Shown here in pieces: positions 25,561 through 33,859 of a stretch of 64,000 nucleotides of DNA; the stretch's first letter is position 1; each line of letters opens with the position of its first letter. The notes beneath the pieces were generated by a model that saw nothing but the letters and a program-made list of their open reading frames with translations, made no database searches and was not told the DNA's origin. The stretch spans positions 558,001 to 622,000 of the forward strand of contig NZ_CP109149.1 in assembly GCF_035920345.1 (NCBI RefSeq). Reading direction: 5' to 3'. The position numbers and the translations under genes are program-made. The stretch comes from Nocardia vinacea (GTDB taxonomy: Bacteria > Actinomycetota > Actinomycetes > Mycobacteriales > Mycobacteriaceae).

Positions 25561-26648
25561 GCCAAAATATTCCTCGCGGCGTTGATGTCGCGATCGTGGG
25601 TCACACCGCACCGGCACACCCATTCCCGCACATCCAACGCCATAGCGTCGTTCACGGACCCACACGCCGAGCAGGTCTTGCTCGACGGGAACCACCGGTC
25701 CACGGCGATCACCTCACGCCTGTACCAGGCGGCCTTGTATTCCAGCATGGAACGCAACTGCGACCACGAGGCATCGGAGATCGCACGCGCCAGACTGTGA
25801 TTGCCTAGCATCCCGGCCACGTTCAGATCCTCGATCACGATCGTTTGGTTCTCACGAACGAGGCGAGTACTGAGTTTGTGCAGATAGTCTCTGCGGCGGT
25901 CGGTGATACGAGCGTGGAGACGCGCCACCTTCCGGCGAGCCTTCTCGCGGTTCAACGAACCCTTGGCCTTGCGGGCAAGGGCGCGTTGAGCTTTCACCAG
26001 CCGCGCCTGTTCTCGCCGCTGATGTCTGGGATTGGTGATCTTCTCACCGGTCGACAACGCCAGCAGCGAGGTGATCCCGGCATCCACACCAACGACGCTG
26101 TCGGTGTGCGGATGGTCGGTGACCGCAGTCTCGGTGAGCACCGACACGAACCATCGGCCCGCGCCGTCACAAGACACCGTGACCGTGGACGGTTGCGCAC
26201 CCTCGGGCAACGGCCGAGACCACACGATATTCAATGGGTCGGCCATCTTCGCGAGGGTGAGTTGCCCGTCACGGAATGTGAATGCCGACCGCGTGTACTC
26301 CGCCGAGGAGCGAGACTTCTTCCTCGACTTGAAACGCGGGTAACGCCCCCGCTTGTCGAAGAAACTCGCGAACGCGCCCTGCAGATGCCGCAATGCCTGC
26401 TGCAACGGCACCGACGACACCTCACCCAAGAACTTCAGATCATCGGTTTTCTTCCACGCAGTCAGCATCGCCGAGGTTTCGTTGTAGTTGACGCGACGCT
26501 GCTCGGTGTACCAAGCGGCAGTCCTGGCTTCCAGGGCCTTGTTGTAGACCAGGCGGACACATCCGAACGTGCGCACAAGCTCCCGCTCCTGCTGTTCGGT
26601 CGGATAGAAGCGGTACTTGAACGCCCGCTTCACCAACGTCTCCCCCAT
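25440..26648 (-). CDS. tnpB: RNA-guided nuclease TnpB
   Basis: A 402-residue TnpB of ordinary length. The N-terminus KRAFKYRFYPTEQQERELVR and the helical domain (FFDKRGRYPRFKSRKK) are typical. The RuvC catalytic acids are all present: Asp189 in VVGVDAG, Glu273 in IVIEDLN, and the Asp in HDRDINAARN (351-360). The zinc ribbon has CSACG (326-330) and CRCG (345-348), the second pair with only one residue between the cysteines. The C-terminal KVGIPRL overlaps the element end. All catalytic residues intact suggests recent activity. Confidence 0.95.
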   Translation of the reverse strand: MGETLVKRAFKYRFYPTEQQERELVRTFGCVRLVYNKALEARTAAWYTEQRRVNYNETSAMLTAWKKTDDLKFLGEVSSVPLQQALRHLQGAFASFFDKRGRYPRFKSRKKSRSSAEYTRSAFTFRDGQLTLAKMADPLNIVWSRPLPEGAQPSTVTVSCDGAGRWFVSVLTETAVTDHPHTDSVVGVDAGITSLLALSTGEKITNPRHQRREQARLVKAQRALARKAKGSLNREKARRKVARLHARITDRRRDYLHKLSTRLVRENQTIVIEDLNVAGMLGNHSLARAISDASWSQLRSMLEYKAAWYRREVIAVDRWFPSSKTCSACGSVNDAMALDVREWVCRCGVTHDRDINAARNILAAGLVVAACGGGVRPTRQSSARQSPVKQETRPVKVGIPRL

Positions 26649-26739
26649 GCCTCACACGTTAACAGTTGGGTTGTGAAACGGTGAAATCCCTGCGTCAGAA
26701 TTGTTTTCGGCACCGGACACGCTGGCGATGAACTCGACC

Positions 26740-27004
26740 CACCTCCTCTTCACAACTGAAGCCGGACGTCATCGCGCTACGGACATCGGATGATCTTCGG
26801 TGTGCTCGTATTGTTCGTCGCATCCGTATCGCCGGAAACCGTTTACCGTACGAGATTTCGTTCCTACCGGGAATGCGCTACTGCCTTGTCGACGCCGCCA
26901 CCGGCGAATTCGAACGCGGCACAGTAAATGTCGCCGACATGGTGACCCGCCAACCCTGGGCCGATGACGTCCCGGTCCAGGTCATCCACACCGACCGCGA
27001 CTGA
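26740..27004 (+). pseudogene. 3' remnant of the DUF3556-type gene
   Basis: Reading the plus frame that ends at TGA 27002-27004 gives LPYEISFLPGMRYCLVDAAT followed by VNVADMVTRQPWADDVPVQV, the C-terminus expected of DUF3556 proteins. The frame is open back to about 26732. There is no start codon context of its own. Together with 25170-25430 it shows that one gene was split and most of its middle lost. Confidence 0.65.
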
Positions 27005-27027
27005 TCGGACGCAGCGTCTGCGGATCG

Positions 27028-27543
27028 TCACTCGAGCTCGTTGAACGGGCGCACGCCCGCTACCCCCAGTTCGACGCGAGTGGCGGCGATGAACTCGTCC
27101 TGCGCGGTCCATAACTGCTGGAACAGCTTCGGCGGAATTTCGCTCGCACTGTGGTTTGCGCGGGCCGCCGCGACTTGACGTGCCGCTGTGAGTATTTGCA
27201 GTCCGGTCGCAACTGTCTGTTCCGACTTGCACACGATCCTCAATGCGACCCACGCGGACTCGAGTCTCTCCTTATACGGTCGCCCGGCTTCGTCGAAAAA
27301 CGGCATCAGCTCATCGGGTGCCTGAGGATGCGGAACGGCCGAGATCAGCGCGGTCGGCTCGAGCGCGAAGGCGACATACTGCCGGTAAGCCGATGCGAAC
27401 TCGTTGTAGGTCGACAGCCTGATATCTCGCCACTCGCGCTGGTGATCACGGTGCCATTGCCGTTCTTGATTCCGGATCGTCAGCCACCCGCCGAGCACGA
27501 CTCCCAACAGCACGGCCAGCGCGGATATTGCAGGTCCCAACAC
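27028..27543 (-). CDS. Hypothetical membrane-anchored protein
   Basis: A 171-residue protein from GTG 27543, with a GGGAGGG ribosome site about ten bases upstream. One N-terminal transmembrane helix (GPAISALAVLLGVVLGGWL, about 3-21) is followed by a charged coiled-coil-like region (RNQERQWHRDHQREW) and a helical domain. This is a common actinobacterial layout of unknown function. The open frame to 27753 lacks coding character. Its end abuts the DUF3556 remnant. Confidence 0.7.
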   Translation of the reverse strand: MLGPAISALAVLLGVVLGGWLTIRNQERQWHRDHQREWRDIRLSTYNEFASAYRQYVAFALEPTALISAVPHPQAPDELMPFFDEAGRPYKERLESAWVALRIVCKSEQTVATGLQILTAARQVAAARANHSASEIPPKLFQQLWTAQDEFIAATRVELGVAGVRPFNELE

Positions 27544-27693
27544 GCCTACGCGTCCCTCCCACGAACTACGGCAAGCATGAAACACGGAGTGCCCCAAGGG
27601 AAAGCAACAATAGCTCGTCGCGACCCTCGGGTGTCCGTATTCTGGCTTCATAGCGGCAGATCGGCCGGGGGGGCAAGCGTGGAGGGCCACGAA

Positions 27694-28014
27694 ATGCGCA
27701 GTCTGGAAATGCGGTATCGCGATCTCGTTGCAGAAGTCGAGCGAGTCGACCATGCGAAGGTCAATGCCGATCAGCTCACCGAGCTGTATCGCCGTTTGGA
27801 CCAGCTCGACTACGAACTACGGACTACGGTCGCGCATGGGTTGCGTCGCGAGCAGCTCACCCGGCTGAGCGAGGTGGCAGCGGACAAGCTGAGCGCCAGG
27901 GAGGCGCATGCCAAGGTTGCTCGTGACGTGGCGCAGGCGGCTGTGGCGCGACAAGCCCAGGCTGCCCAGTCCTCGATCGCAACCAGATCGCAGGCCAGGA
28001 GCTATCGGATGTAA
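27694..28014 (+). CDS. Hypothetical helical (coiled-coil) protein
   Basis: A 106-residue, almost wholly helical, charged protein: MRYRDLVAEVERVDHAKVNA, then QLTELYRRLDQLDYELRTTV. Its C-terminus is Ala/Gln-rich. ATG 27694 is fixed by GGAGGG seven bases upstream. No membrane segment and no recognised family. It is divergent from the membrane-anchored gene. Confidence 0.7.
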   Translation: MRSLEMRYRDLVAEVERVDHAKVNADQLTELYRRLDQLDYELRTTVAHGLRREQLTRLSEVAADKLSAREAHAKVARDVAQAAVARQAQAAQSSIATRSQARSYRM

Positions 28015-28124
28015 TCCGCGATTCCGCGCGGCCGTTCGGCCCACGCAGGCCCGTTGATGTAGACATGTACCGAGGCGACATCGACGAGGAGACAGGCCAT
28101 GGACGTCAATGTGGGACGTGTCCG

Positions 28125-28916
28125 ATGAGCGGTGACCCGCTTGTGCTGTTGCATGGTGTGGCGATGTCGGCGCGGGTGTGGGATCCGTTGATTCCGCAGC
28201 TGTCCGCCCGGTACCAGGTGCTCGCGCCGACTGCGCTGGGGCATCGGGGTGGGGCGGCGGTGTCGCGGCGCCCGGCGCGGATTACCGACTTTGTCGACGA
28301 GGTCGAACGGCTGCTCGATGAAAATGGTTGGGCAACAGCGCATCTGGTCGGGAACTCGCTCGGCGGGTGGACCGCTATCGAGTTGGCACGTCGGGGTCGT
28401 GCACGTACTGTCTGCGCGCTCTCACCCGCCGGATTCTGGGATGCGGGCGGTACCGGGCATGCCGATTCCTCCGCCACCATCGCGCGCAACGTCACCTTCG
28501 CGCGCCTGACCCGGCCGCTCGCACCGCTGACGCTACGGTCATCGCTGGTGCGGCGGTTGGCCTTGCGGGTCATCGCCGAACACGGCGATCGCCTCGAATC
28601 ATCGGCCGCCGAGGGCATCGTCGCGGATCTGCTCGGTTGCACGGTCACCGATGATCTGCTCAATACCAAAGATGCGATTGCGGAGTTCGAGCGGCTACCT
28701 TGCCCGATTACCGTGGCCTGGTCGCAGGCCGACCGTATCTTTCCGGTAGCGGTCAATGGCGCGATCGCCCAGCAGCGCCTACCAGGCGTCACGTTCGAGG
28801 TTCTGCCCGGTGCCGGGCACGTCCCCATGATCGATGACCCGGAGTTGGTCCTGCGCACCATCCTGACCCGCACCAGCGAGGCTCCGTCTCCGGAGGATTC
28901 TCCACCGGAGCGGTGA
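28125..28916 (+). CDS. Alpha/beta hydrolase
   Basis: A 263-residue alpha/beta-hydrolase-fold protein. The HGVAMSARVW oxyanion-hole region lies near residue 10, the nucleophile Ser in GNSLGG, the late acid in WSQADRIFP and the catalytic His in GAGHVPMIDDP. It has the common length for esterases and C-C bond hydrolases. Substrate unknown. ATG 28125 is preferred over the upstream open frame from 28065. The 206 bases to the next gene show nothing recognisable. Confidence 0.9.
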   Translation: MSGDPLVLLHGVAMSARVWDPLIPQLSARYQVLAPTALGHRGGAAVSRRPARITDFVDEVERLLDENGWATAHLVGNSLGGWTAIELARRGRARTVCALSPAGFWDAGGTGHADSSATIARNVTFARLTRPLAPLTLRSSLVRRLALRVIAEHGDRLESSAAEGIVADLLGCTVTDDLLNTKDAIAEFERLPCPITVAWSQADRIFPVAVNGAIAQQRLPGVTFEVLPGAGHVPMIDDPELVLRTILTRTSEAPSPEDSPPER

Positions 28917-29122
28917 GGTAACCACCGTTTCGGCGGTAGCCACATCTTGGGGCGAGTGTCGATTTCGTGGAGGATCGGTGCCGTGAGGAAGGCCGCCCAG
29001 AGAAGCTTGGGGCCCTTCCCACTGATGCACTTCTCGAGCAATCCGCGAACTTCTCTGTGTGGTCCGGTGTCGATCGGCGGGCGTAGCCTGCCGCATCGGA
29101 TCGTGAATTGGGGGCAGTTCGG

Positions 29123-29551
29123 ATGACGAATCGGGTGGGTATTGCGGCATTGGCGGCAGTGTCCGGGTCGATGCTGGCCTTCGGGGTGGCGGGGGCGCAG
29201 CAGCCGGATCTGTCGAACGGGTTTCGGTCGCCGTCCGGAAATATGACCTGTGTGGTTGCCGATAAGGGTGCGGTCTGTGAGATCGGCGACTATTCGTATG
29301 CGGCGCCGGCCAAGCCGAGCAACTGCTATCAGGCGTATGGCGACCGCATCGTGCTGTTCCAGGGGGATCCGGCGCGGTTCACCTGCCACGGTGACACGAT
29401 CCGGGACAGCAGTCTGCCGATCCTCGACTACGGTCAGTCGTTCCGGTCCGGCGAAGTGGTCTGCGAGAGCCAGACGTCCGGTATGAAGTGCGCGAATACC
29501 CGTACCGGACACTGGTTCTCGCTCGCGCGGGAGGGCTATCAGCTGGGTTGA
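29123..29551 (+). CDS. Secreted DUF6636-like protein
   Basis: A 142-residue protein with a Sec signal peptide (about 1-25, IAALAAVSGSMLAFGVAGAQ). The mature domain has six or so cysteines in CVV...CEIG...NCYQ...FTCHG...VVCES...MKCAN and the phrase SPSGNMTC typical of the actinobacterial DUF6636 family. It is probably an exported disulphide-bonded protein of unknown role. ATG 29123 starts the signal peptide. A strong hairpin follows the stop. Confidence 0.82.
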   Translation: MTNRVGIAALAAVSGSMLAFGVAGAQQPDLSNGFRSPSGNMTCVVADKGAVCEIGDYSYAAPAKPSNCYQAYGDRIVLFQGDPARFTCHGDTIRDSSLPILDYGQSFRSGEVVCESQTSGMKCANTRTGHWFSLAREGYQLG

Positions 29552-29560
29552 TCGGATGGT

Positions 29561-29591
29561 GACGGGACCGGATCGCGCACCCGGTCCCGTC
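29561..29591. terminator. Bidirectional terminator between convergent genes
   Basis: A perfect 11-bp stem, GACGGGACCGG with CCGGTCCCGTC, and a 9-base loop. It lies between the stops of the DUF6636-like gene and the convergent SDR gene, so it can serve both. Confidence 0.8.
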
Positions 29592-29593
29592 TC

Positions 29594-30487
29594 TCATCGG
29601 AATCTGTAGCGGACGCCGGTCAGTTCCTCGGACACGTCCCAGAGCCGCCCCTGCCGCCGGACATCGCGCGACCGTGCGCTGGATTCGACCCGCACGGGAT
29701 TGCCCTGAATCTCGAATAGCCCTGAGGGGCCGTAATATTCGCCGCCTTTGACGTCCGGGTCCGTGGCGGCGCGGAGGGTGGGCAGCGCACCCATGGCGGG
29801 AGTGCGGCCGAACAAGCGGGCGATAGCGAGATTCGGCAACCGGAAGCCTGCGGGGGAGTAGCGGAAGATCTCGGTGCTCGCGCCACCGGGATGCGCGGCT
29901 GCGGCGATGGCCGGTGTGTCGGTGAGGCGGCGGTCGAGTTCATAGGTGAAGAGCAGGTTGGCGAGTTTCGATTTGGCGTAGGCATTTCCGGTCGGTGCGG
30001 CCGGGTCGTCGGCGTCGATGCAGCCGAACCGATGGCCGATGCTGCTGACCGTGACGATACGTCCGGCCGGCGCTGCGACGATCCTGTCGAGCAGCAGTCC
30101 GGTCAACGCGAAGTGGCCGAGATGATTTATGCCCCATTGGATTTCGAATCCATCGGCCGTGGTGCCGGTCAAGCCGGTCACGCCGGCATTATTGATCAAG
30201 AGGTCGATGCGATCGTAGCGATCGCGGATCGCCGCGCCCGCGTCACGGACCGACTCCAGCGCACCCAAGTCGAGTTCGGCGACGTCGATAGTTGCCTCGG
30301 GTACCAGCCTGCGGATCCGATCGGCCGCATCCTTGGCTTTGTCGGTGTTGCGGCAGGCCAGGACTACGACGGCGCCGTGTTCGGCCAGCGCCCGAGCCGT
30401 CTCGTAGCCGAGTCCGGTATTGGCCCCGGTGACCACGGCGATGCGTCCGCTCTGGTCAGGAATTTCGGTGTCGGTCCATCTGCTCAT
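29594..30487 (-). CDS. Short-chain dehydrogenase/reductase
   Basis: A 297-residue SDR of the retinol-dehydrogenase/WW-domain-oxidoreductase type. The cofactor motif is TGANTGLG (20-27), followed by ACRN suggesting NADP, LINNAGV, VTVSSIGH with the catalytic Ser, and the YAKSK active-site Tyr-Lys. Substrate unknown. ATG 30487 has AGGAGC upstream. It is divergent from a TetR gene across a region with two matching operators, so that TetR probably represses it. Confidence 0.92.
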   Translation of the reverse strand: MSRWTDTEIPDQSGRIAVVTGANTGLGYETARALAEHGAVVVLACRNTDKAKDAADRIRRLVPEATIDVAELDLGALESVRDAGAAIRDRYDRIDLLINNAGVTGLTGTTADGFEIQWGINHLGHFALTGLLLDRIVAAPAGRIVTVSSIGHRFGCIDADDPAAPTGNAYAKSKLANLLFTYELDRRLTDTPAIAAAAHPGGASTEIFRYSPAGFRLPNLAIARLFGRTPAMGALPTLRAATDPDVKGGEYYGPSGLFEIQGNPVRVESSARSRDVRRQGRLWDVSEELTGVRYRFR

Positions 30488-30504
30488 CAGCGTTGCTCCT
30501 AACA

Positions 30505-30542
30505 TGAACGATGCGTTCACATTAAAGTGAACCAGTAGTTCA
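30505..30542. promoter_or_regulatory. Two TGAAC-N5-GTTCA operators
   Basis: TGAACGATGCGTTCA (30505-30519) and TGAACCAGTAGTTCA (30528-30542) are two perfect inverted repeats with identical half-sites and 5-base spacers, centred 23 bp apart. They fill the divergent promoter between the SDR and TetR genes. They are very likely the binding sites of the adjacent TetR regulator. Confidence 0.8.
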
Positions 30543-30562
30543 TGTTCTGGGCAAGGAGAACC

Positions 30563-31132
30563 ATGACCGAACGTCCTACGAGACGCGCCGATGCGCTGCG
30601 CAATCGGGAAGCAATCCGCACGGCCGCCCGCGATCTCGTGATCGACCGAGGCCCCGGCATCGGGATGGACGAGATCGCGGCGGCGGCGGGCGTTGCGGTC
30701 GGGACGCTCTACCGGCACTTCCCGACCAAAAAGGACCTCATCGACGCCATCGTCGCCGACCTGGCGGCCGTGATCGGCCGATCGCTGGACGCGGCGCTGG
30801 CCCGCGTCACCGACGGCACCGGTTCGGCGATCGACGAGATCGTCGCCCTGCTGCAGGCCGTCGTGCTCGATATGCGCCAGGAACGACTGCTCAGATTCGC
30901 CGTCGCCGGACTCGCCGAGGACGCACTGCAGGAAATCCAGCAGCGTGGCCGCGCCGCGGTCGAACAACTCGTCACCGCCGCCCACCGTGACGGTTCGCTC
31001 TATCCGGATATCACCGTCGACGATGTAATCCTGCTGCTGACCACCGCGCCCGACGACGCCGTAGCCCGAGCCGGACAACTCCGATGGCTGACCCTGGCGC
31101 GCCGCGCCCTCACACCCGTGGCCGAGCGGTGA
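30563..31132 (+). CDS. TetR-family transcriptional regulator
   Basis: A 189-residue TetR repressor. The helix-turn-helix spans about residues 15-60 (GIGMDEIAAAAGVAVGTLYR, HFPTKKDLIDAI). The C-terminal ligand domain is unremarkable. ATG 30563 has AAGGAG upstream. It probably represses itself and the divergent SDR gene through the two palindromes between them. Confidence 0.93.
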   Translation: MTERPTRRADALRNREAIRTAARDLVIDRGPGIGMDEIAAAAGVAVGTLYRHFPTKKDLIDAIVADLAAVIGRSLDAALARVTDGTGSAIDEIVALLQAVVLDMRQERLLRFAVAGLAEDALQEIQQRGRAAVEQLVTAAHRDGSLYPDITVDDVILLLTTAPDDAVARAGQLRWLTLARRALTPVAER

Positions 31133-31172
31133 AACTGTCGATAGTCAGAACGCGAGACAGGGAGGAGGCGCC

Positions 31173-31730
31173 ATGCACTGGGATCAGATGTCCGCAACGC
31201 CCGATGAGCTCCGCGAGCGGGTGACGCGGGGGCGGCGCACTGCCGGGCAACTCGGGGTGCTCGGGTCGATCATCGATGCGGCGGAAGGTCCGTGGCTCGG
31301 TGCGATCGATACCGATGGCCGGGGTGCTGCGGAGTTGCGGATGCACCTCGCCGGGCGCTTCCGCCTCACCGCGGTGGTGACGAGTGCCGGAAAGTTCGAC
31401 CTCGTACAGCTGACGGGACCGAGCGTCGATCGGGTGCTGTCGTCGAAGCCGTCGGTGCGGCGGGGGTGGGATGCGGACCAGCGCATGCCCAAACAGCCGG
31501 AGTGGCTGGATTACGTTGTGGGCTGGGTGATGTACGCCAGCGCGGAGATCGACCGTCGCGCGGTCGTCGAGTGGCGGCTGGCCGGGGCCGATCGGAAATT
31601 GGAGGCGATGAACGACACGGTGGACAACCTGCGCGCCGGCCTCCGAGAACGCGAACAGCTGCGGGACGAGCTGGCCGCCGAGGTCGCGGAGTTGCGCAAT
31701 GAACTCGAATCCTTCACCGGGAGTACATAA
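31173..31730 (+). CDS. Hypothetical protein with C-terminal coiled coil
   Basis: A 185-residue soluble protein starting MHWDQMSATPDELRERVTRG with GGAGGAGG upstream. The first 140 residues form a mixed domain. The C-terminus (about 145-180: LREREQLRDELAAEVAELRN) is a coiled coil. No family recognised. A truncated relative of its N-terminus lies at 61878-61997. Confidence 0.8.
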   Translation: MHWDQMSATPDELRERVTRGRRTAGQLGVLGSIIDAAEGPWLGAIDTDGRGAAELRMHLAGRFRLTAVVTSAGKFDLVQLTGPSVDRVLSSKPSVRRGWDADQRMPKQPEWLDYVVGWVMYASAEIDRRAVVEWRLAGADRKLEAMNDTVDNLRAGLREREQLRDELAAEVAELRNELESFTGST

Positions 31731-31758
31731 TCGTTCCCAGCGGTGGCAGATGGTCGCC

Positions 31759-31794
31759 CGCCGGGCACCCCCTGGTGTCAAGGGGTGCCCGGCG
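31759..31794. terminator. Strong terminator hairpin
   Basis: A perfect 13-bp stem, CGCCGGGCACCCC with GGGGTGCCCGGCG, lies 29 bases after the coiled-coil gene. It is the first of two hairpins between this gene and convergent msrA. Confidence 0.8.
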
Positions 31795-31806
31795 CATCGA
31801 ATACCT

Positions 31807-31830
31807 TGTGCCGCAATCAATTGCGGCACA
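31807..31830. terminator. Second terminator hairpin, before msrA stop
   Basis: TGTGCCGCAA-TCAA-TTGCGGCACA is a perfect 10-bp stem with a 4-base loop, ending four bases before the msrA stop. It probably terminates the msrB-msrA transcript. Confidence 0.75.
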
Positions 31831-31834
31831 CAAC

Positions 31835-32347
31835 CTACTGTGCGTTCTGCCGCTTCGGCAGCTTCCAGCCCGGTCGCGGGAAGTGGCAGGTGTAGCCGTC
31901 CGGGTAGCGCAGCAGGTAGTCCTGGTGGTCGGGCTCGGCCTCCCAGAACTCACTCGCCGCGGTCACCTCGGTGACCACCTTGCCCGGCCACAGGCCCGAG
32001 TCATCGACATCGACGATGGTTTCCAGCGCGACGCGCTTCTGCTCGTCGTCGAGATAGAAGATCGCCGAACGGTAGCTGGAGCCGATGTCGTTGCCCTGGC
32101 GGTCCTTCGTCGTCGGATCGTGGATCTGGAAGAAGAACTCCAGCAGCGCCCGGTAGTCGGTCTGCGCCGGGTCGTAGATGATCTCCACGGCCTCGGCATG
32201 GCCCGGGTGGTTGCGGTAGGTGGGGTGATCGTTTTGCCCGCCGGAGTAGCCGACTCGCGTCGAAATAACCCCCGGCTGCTTACGAATCAAGTCCTGCATG
32301 CCCCAGAAGCATCCGCCGGCCAGAATCGCCTTTCGCGTGTCACTCAT
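31835..32347 (-). CDS. msrA: Peptide methionine (S)-S-oxide reductase MsrA
   Basis: A 170-residue repair enzyme that reduces the S epimer of methionine sulfoxide. The active-site Cys13 lies in the GGCFWG motif, followed by STRVGYSGG and [11 protein letters not shown]. It ends [12 protein letters not shown], which supplies a possible resolving Cys. ATG 32347 starts the canonical N-terminus. It follows msrB by 76 bases on the same strand and complements its stereospecificity. Confidence 0.96.
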   Translation of the reverse strand: MSDTRKAILAGGCFWGMQDLIRKQPGVISTRVGYSGGQNDHPTYRNHPGHAEAVEIIYDPAQTDYRALLEFFFQIHDPTTKDRQGNDIGSSYRSAIFYLDDEQKRVALETIVDVDDSGLWPGKVVTEVTAASEFWEAEPDHQDYLLRYPDGYTCHFPRPGWKLPKRQNAQ

Positions 32348-32423
32348 GACTTCGCCTCGCTGGCGCTCGGCTCCGTCACGACCAACAGGTCGGCTGTGTT
32401 GATTGTTCGCTCGCTGCGCTCGC

Positions 32424-32879
32424 TCACGCGTCCTCCTTCGTAAACAGGGTCCTGTACCGACCGTAGCCTTCCGTCTCGAGGTCATCGAGGTGGATGAACC
32501 GCAGGGCCGCCGAGTTGATGCAATACCGCAGGCCGCCCGCCGCGCGCGGTCCGTCGGTGAACACATGCCCGAGATGGCTGTCACCGTGCGTCGAACGCAC
32601 CTCGGTGCGGATCATCAGATGACTGAAATCCCGCTTCTCGACGACGTTCTCGCTATCGATCGGCTTGGTGAAACTCGGCCATCCCGAACCGCTTTCGAAC
32701 TTGTCGACCGAGGCGAACAACGGTTCACCGGAAACCACATCCACGTAGATACCCGGCTCGTGATTGTCCCAATACTCGCCCGTGAACGCCCGCTCGGTCC
32801 CGTCCTGCTGGGTGACGTGGTACTGCTCGGGCGACAGCGCCTCCACCGCGGCGGGGTTCCGGTTGTATTCCTGTGCCAC
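32424..32879 (-). CDS. msrB: Peptide methionine (R)-S-oxide reductase MsrB
   Basis: A 151-residue enzyme reducing the R epimer of methionine sulfoxide in proteins. The catalytic Cys120 lies in [22 protein letters not shown] and [11 protein letters not shown] motifs are normal. The two CxxC zinc-binding pairs of zinc-type MsrB are absent, so this is the zinc-free form. The upstream gene of the msrB-msrA pair. Confidence 0.96.
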   Translation of the reverse strand: MAQEYNRNPAAVEALSPEQYHVTQQDGTERAFTGEYWDNHEPGIYVDVVSGEPLFASVDKFESGSGWPSFTKPIDSENVVEKRDFSHLMIRTEVRSTHGDSHLGHVFTDGPRAAGGLRYCINSAALRFIHLDDLETEGYGRYRTLFTKEDA

Positions 32880-32962
32880 CTGACCTCCTCATATCGGCCC
32901 CTCGTATAACCCGTGGTCCGATCCGGAAAGTCCCCGCCGAGCAGCGCGTCACACTTCTGTCA

Positions 32963-33829
32963 TTATTGCCCGGCCAACACAGCGCGCAGTGTGCGTGCGA
33001 AGGCTTCGGGCTGGCCCGGGTATCCGTATTCGCCACCGAGGAAGCCGCCGTGATGGCTCGGGAATACGGTTGCCTGCCGGCCTAGCAGCGCGGCGGCGGC
33101 CGCCGATGTGCGTGCGGTGAAGGTGCCCGCGGACTCCTCGCCGACGGCGATCACGACCCGGGTCGGTGCGGCGGACAGCGCGGCGACATCGAGGTGATAG
33201 CTGCTGATCGCCCAGGACCGGTCGGACAGCAGCGGATCTTCCCGGGAACCGTCGTCCTCGCTCGGCATTCCGAACATGGCGGGATCGGCGGTGGGCTGGG
33301 CGAAGTAGTCGTCGGTGTACTCGCCTTGCCAGGAGGTCATCGCGATGAAGGTCGCCATGCCCGCCCCGAAGCCCTTGGCCTCGTATGCGTCGCGAACTCC
33401 CGCACGGGCGCGCTCGGCGGCGGCCGCGTCGGGCAGCACCGGAATCAGCGGCGGCTCATGGGCCACCACCGTGCTGACATCGTTCGGATAGGCCGCCACC
33501 AGCGCGAGCGCGGTGACCGCGCCGCCGCTGCTCCCGAACAACTCGACCGGGCCCGCGCCGAGCGCCTCGATCACGGCGTGTACGTCCTCGGCCTGGACCA
33601 TCGGCGTGTTGTCGACCCGACCGTCCTTCCGTGTGCTGCGGCCGAGCCCGCGCGGATCGTAGGTGACCACCGTGCGATCCGGAAAGTACGAGGCCAGCGT
33701 GCTGAACCCGCCGGCATCCATGGGCTGCCCGATCATGACCAACGGTGGGCGTCCCCCATCAGTGGGCAGTGGCCCGTGCACGTCGTACACGATCTCGGCT
33801 CCGGCGGTTTCCAGCGTGTGTGTCGTCAT
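32963..33829 (-). CDS. Alpha/beta hydrolase
   Basis: A 288-residue alpha/beta hydrolase. Nucleophile Ser in LFGSSGGAVTAL (about residue 100), the strand-turn PDRTVVTYDPRGLGRS, and the catalytic His in PSHHGGFLGG near the C-terminus. Resembles the actinobacterial esterase or haloperoxidase-like hydrolases. Substrate unknown. Stands alone between msrB and the lipid-kinase fusion. Confidence 0.9.
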   Translation of the reverse strand: MTTHTLETAGAEIVYDVHGPLPTDGGRPPLVMIGQPMDAGGFSTLASYFPDRTVVTYDPRGLGRSTRKDGRVDNTPMVQAEDVHAVIEALGAGPVELFGSSGGAVTALALVAAYPNDVSTVVAHEPPLIPVLPDAAAAERARAGVRDAYEAKGFGAGMATFIAMTSWQGEYTDDYFAQPTADPAMFGMPSEDDGSREDPLLSDRSWAISSYHLDVAALSAAPTRVVIAVGEESAGTFTARTSAAAAALLGRQATVFPSHHGGFLGGEYGYPGQPEAFARTLRAVLAGQ

Positions 33830-33859
33830 ACCGATATCGACGTCGCTCCCGTCGAAAAT

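Larger units (their letters stand above)
25431..26700 (-). mobile_element. TnpB-only IS element (IS1341-like, IS605 superfamily)
   Basis: The element contains one gene, tnpB, on the minus strand and no tnpA. Its right end is placed near 25431, where the frame of the DUF3556 gene is lost. The minus-strand sequence there, CCCCCGCCTCTAGGCGCGG, folds into a small hairpin typical of these ends and of the 3' end of the omega guide RNA. The left end is only approximate (26660-26740). Lacking tnpA, it would need a transposase in trans to move. Confidence 0.7.
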
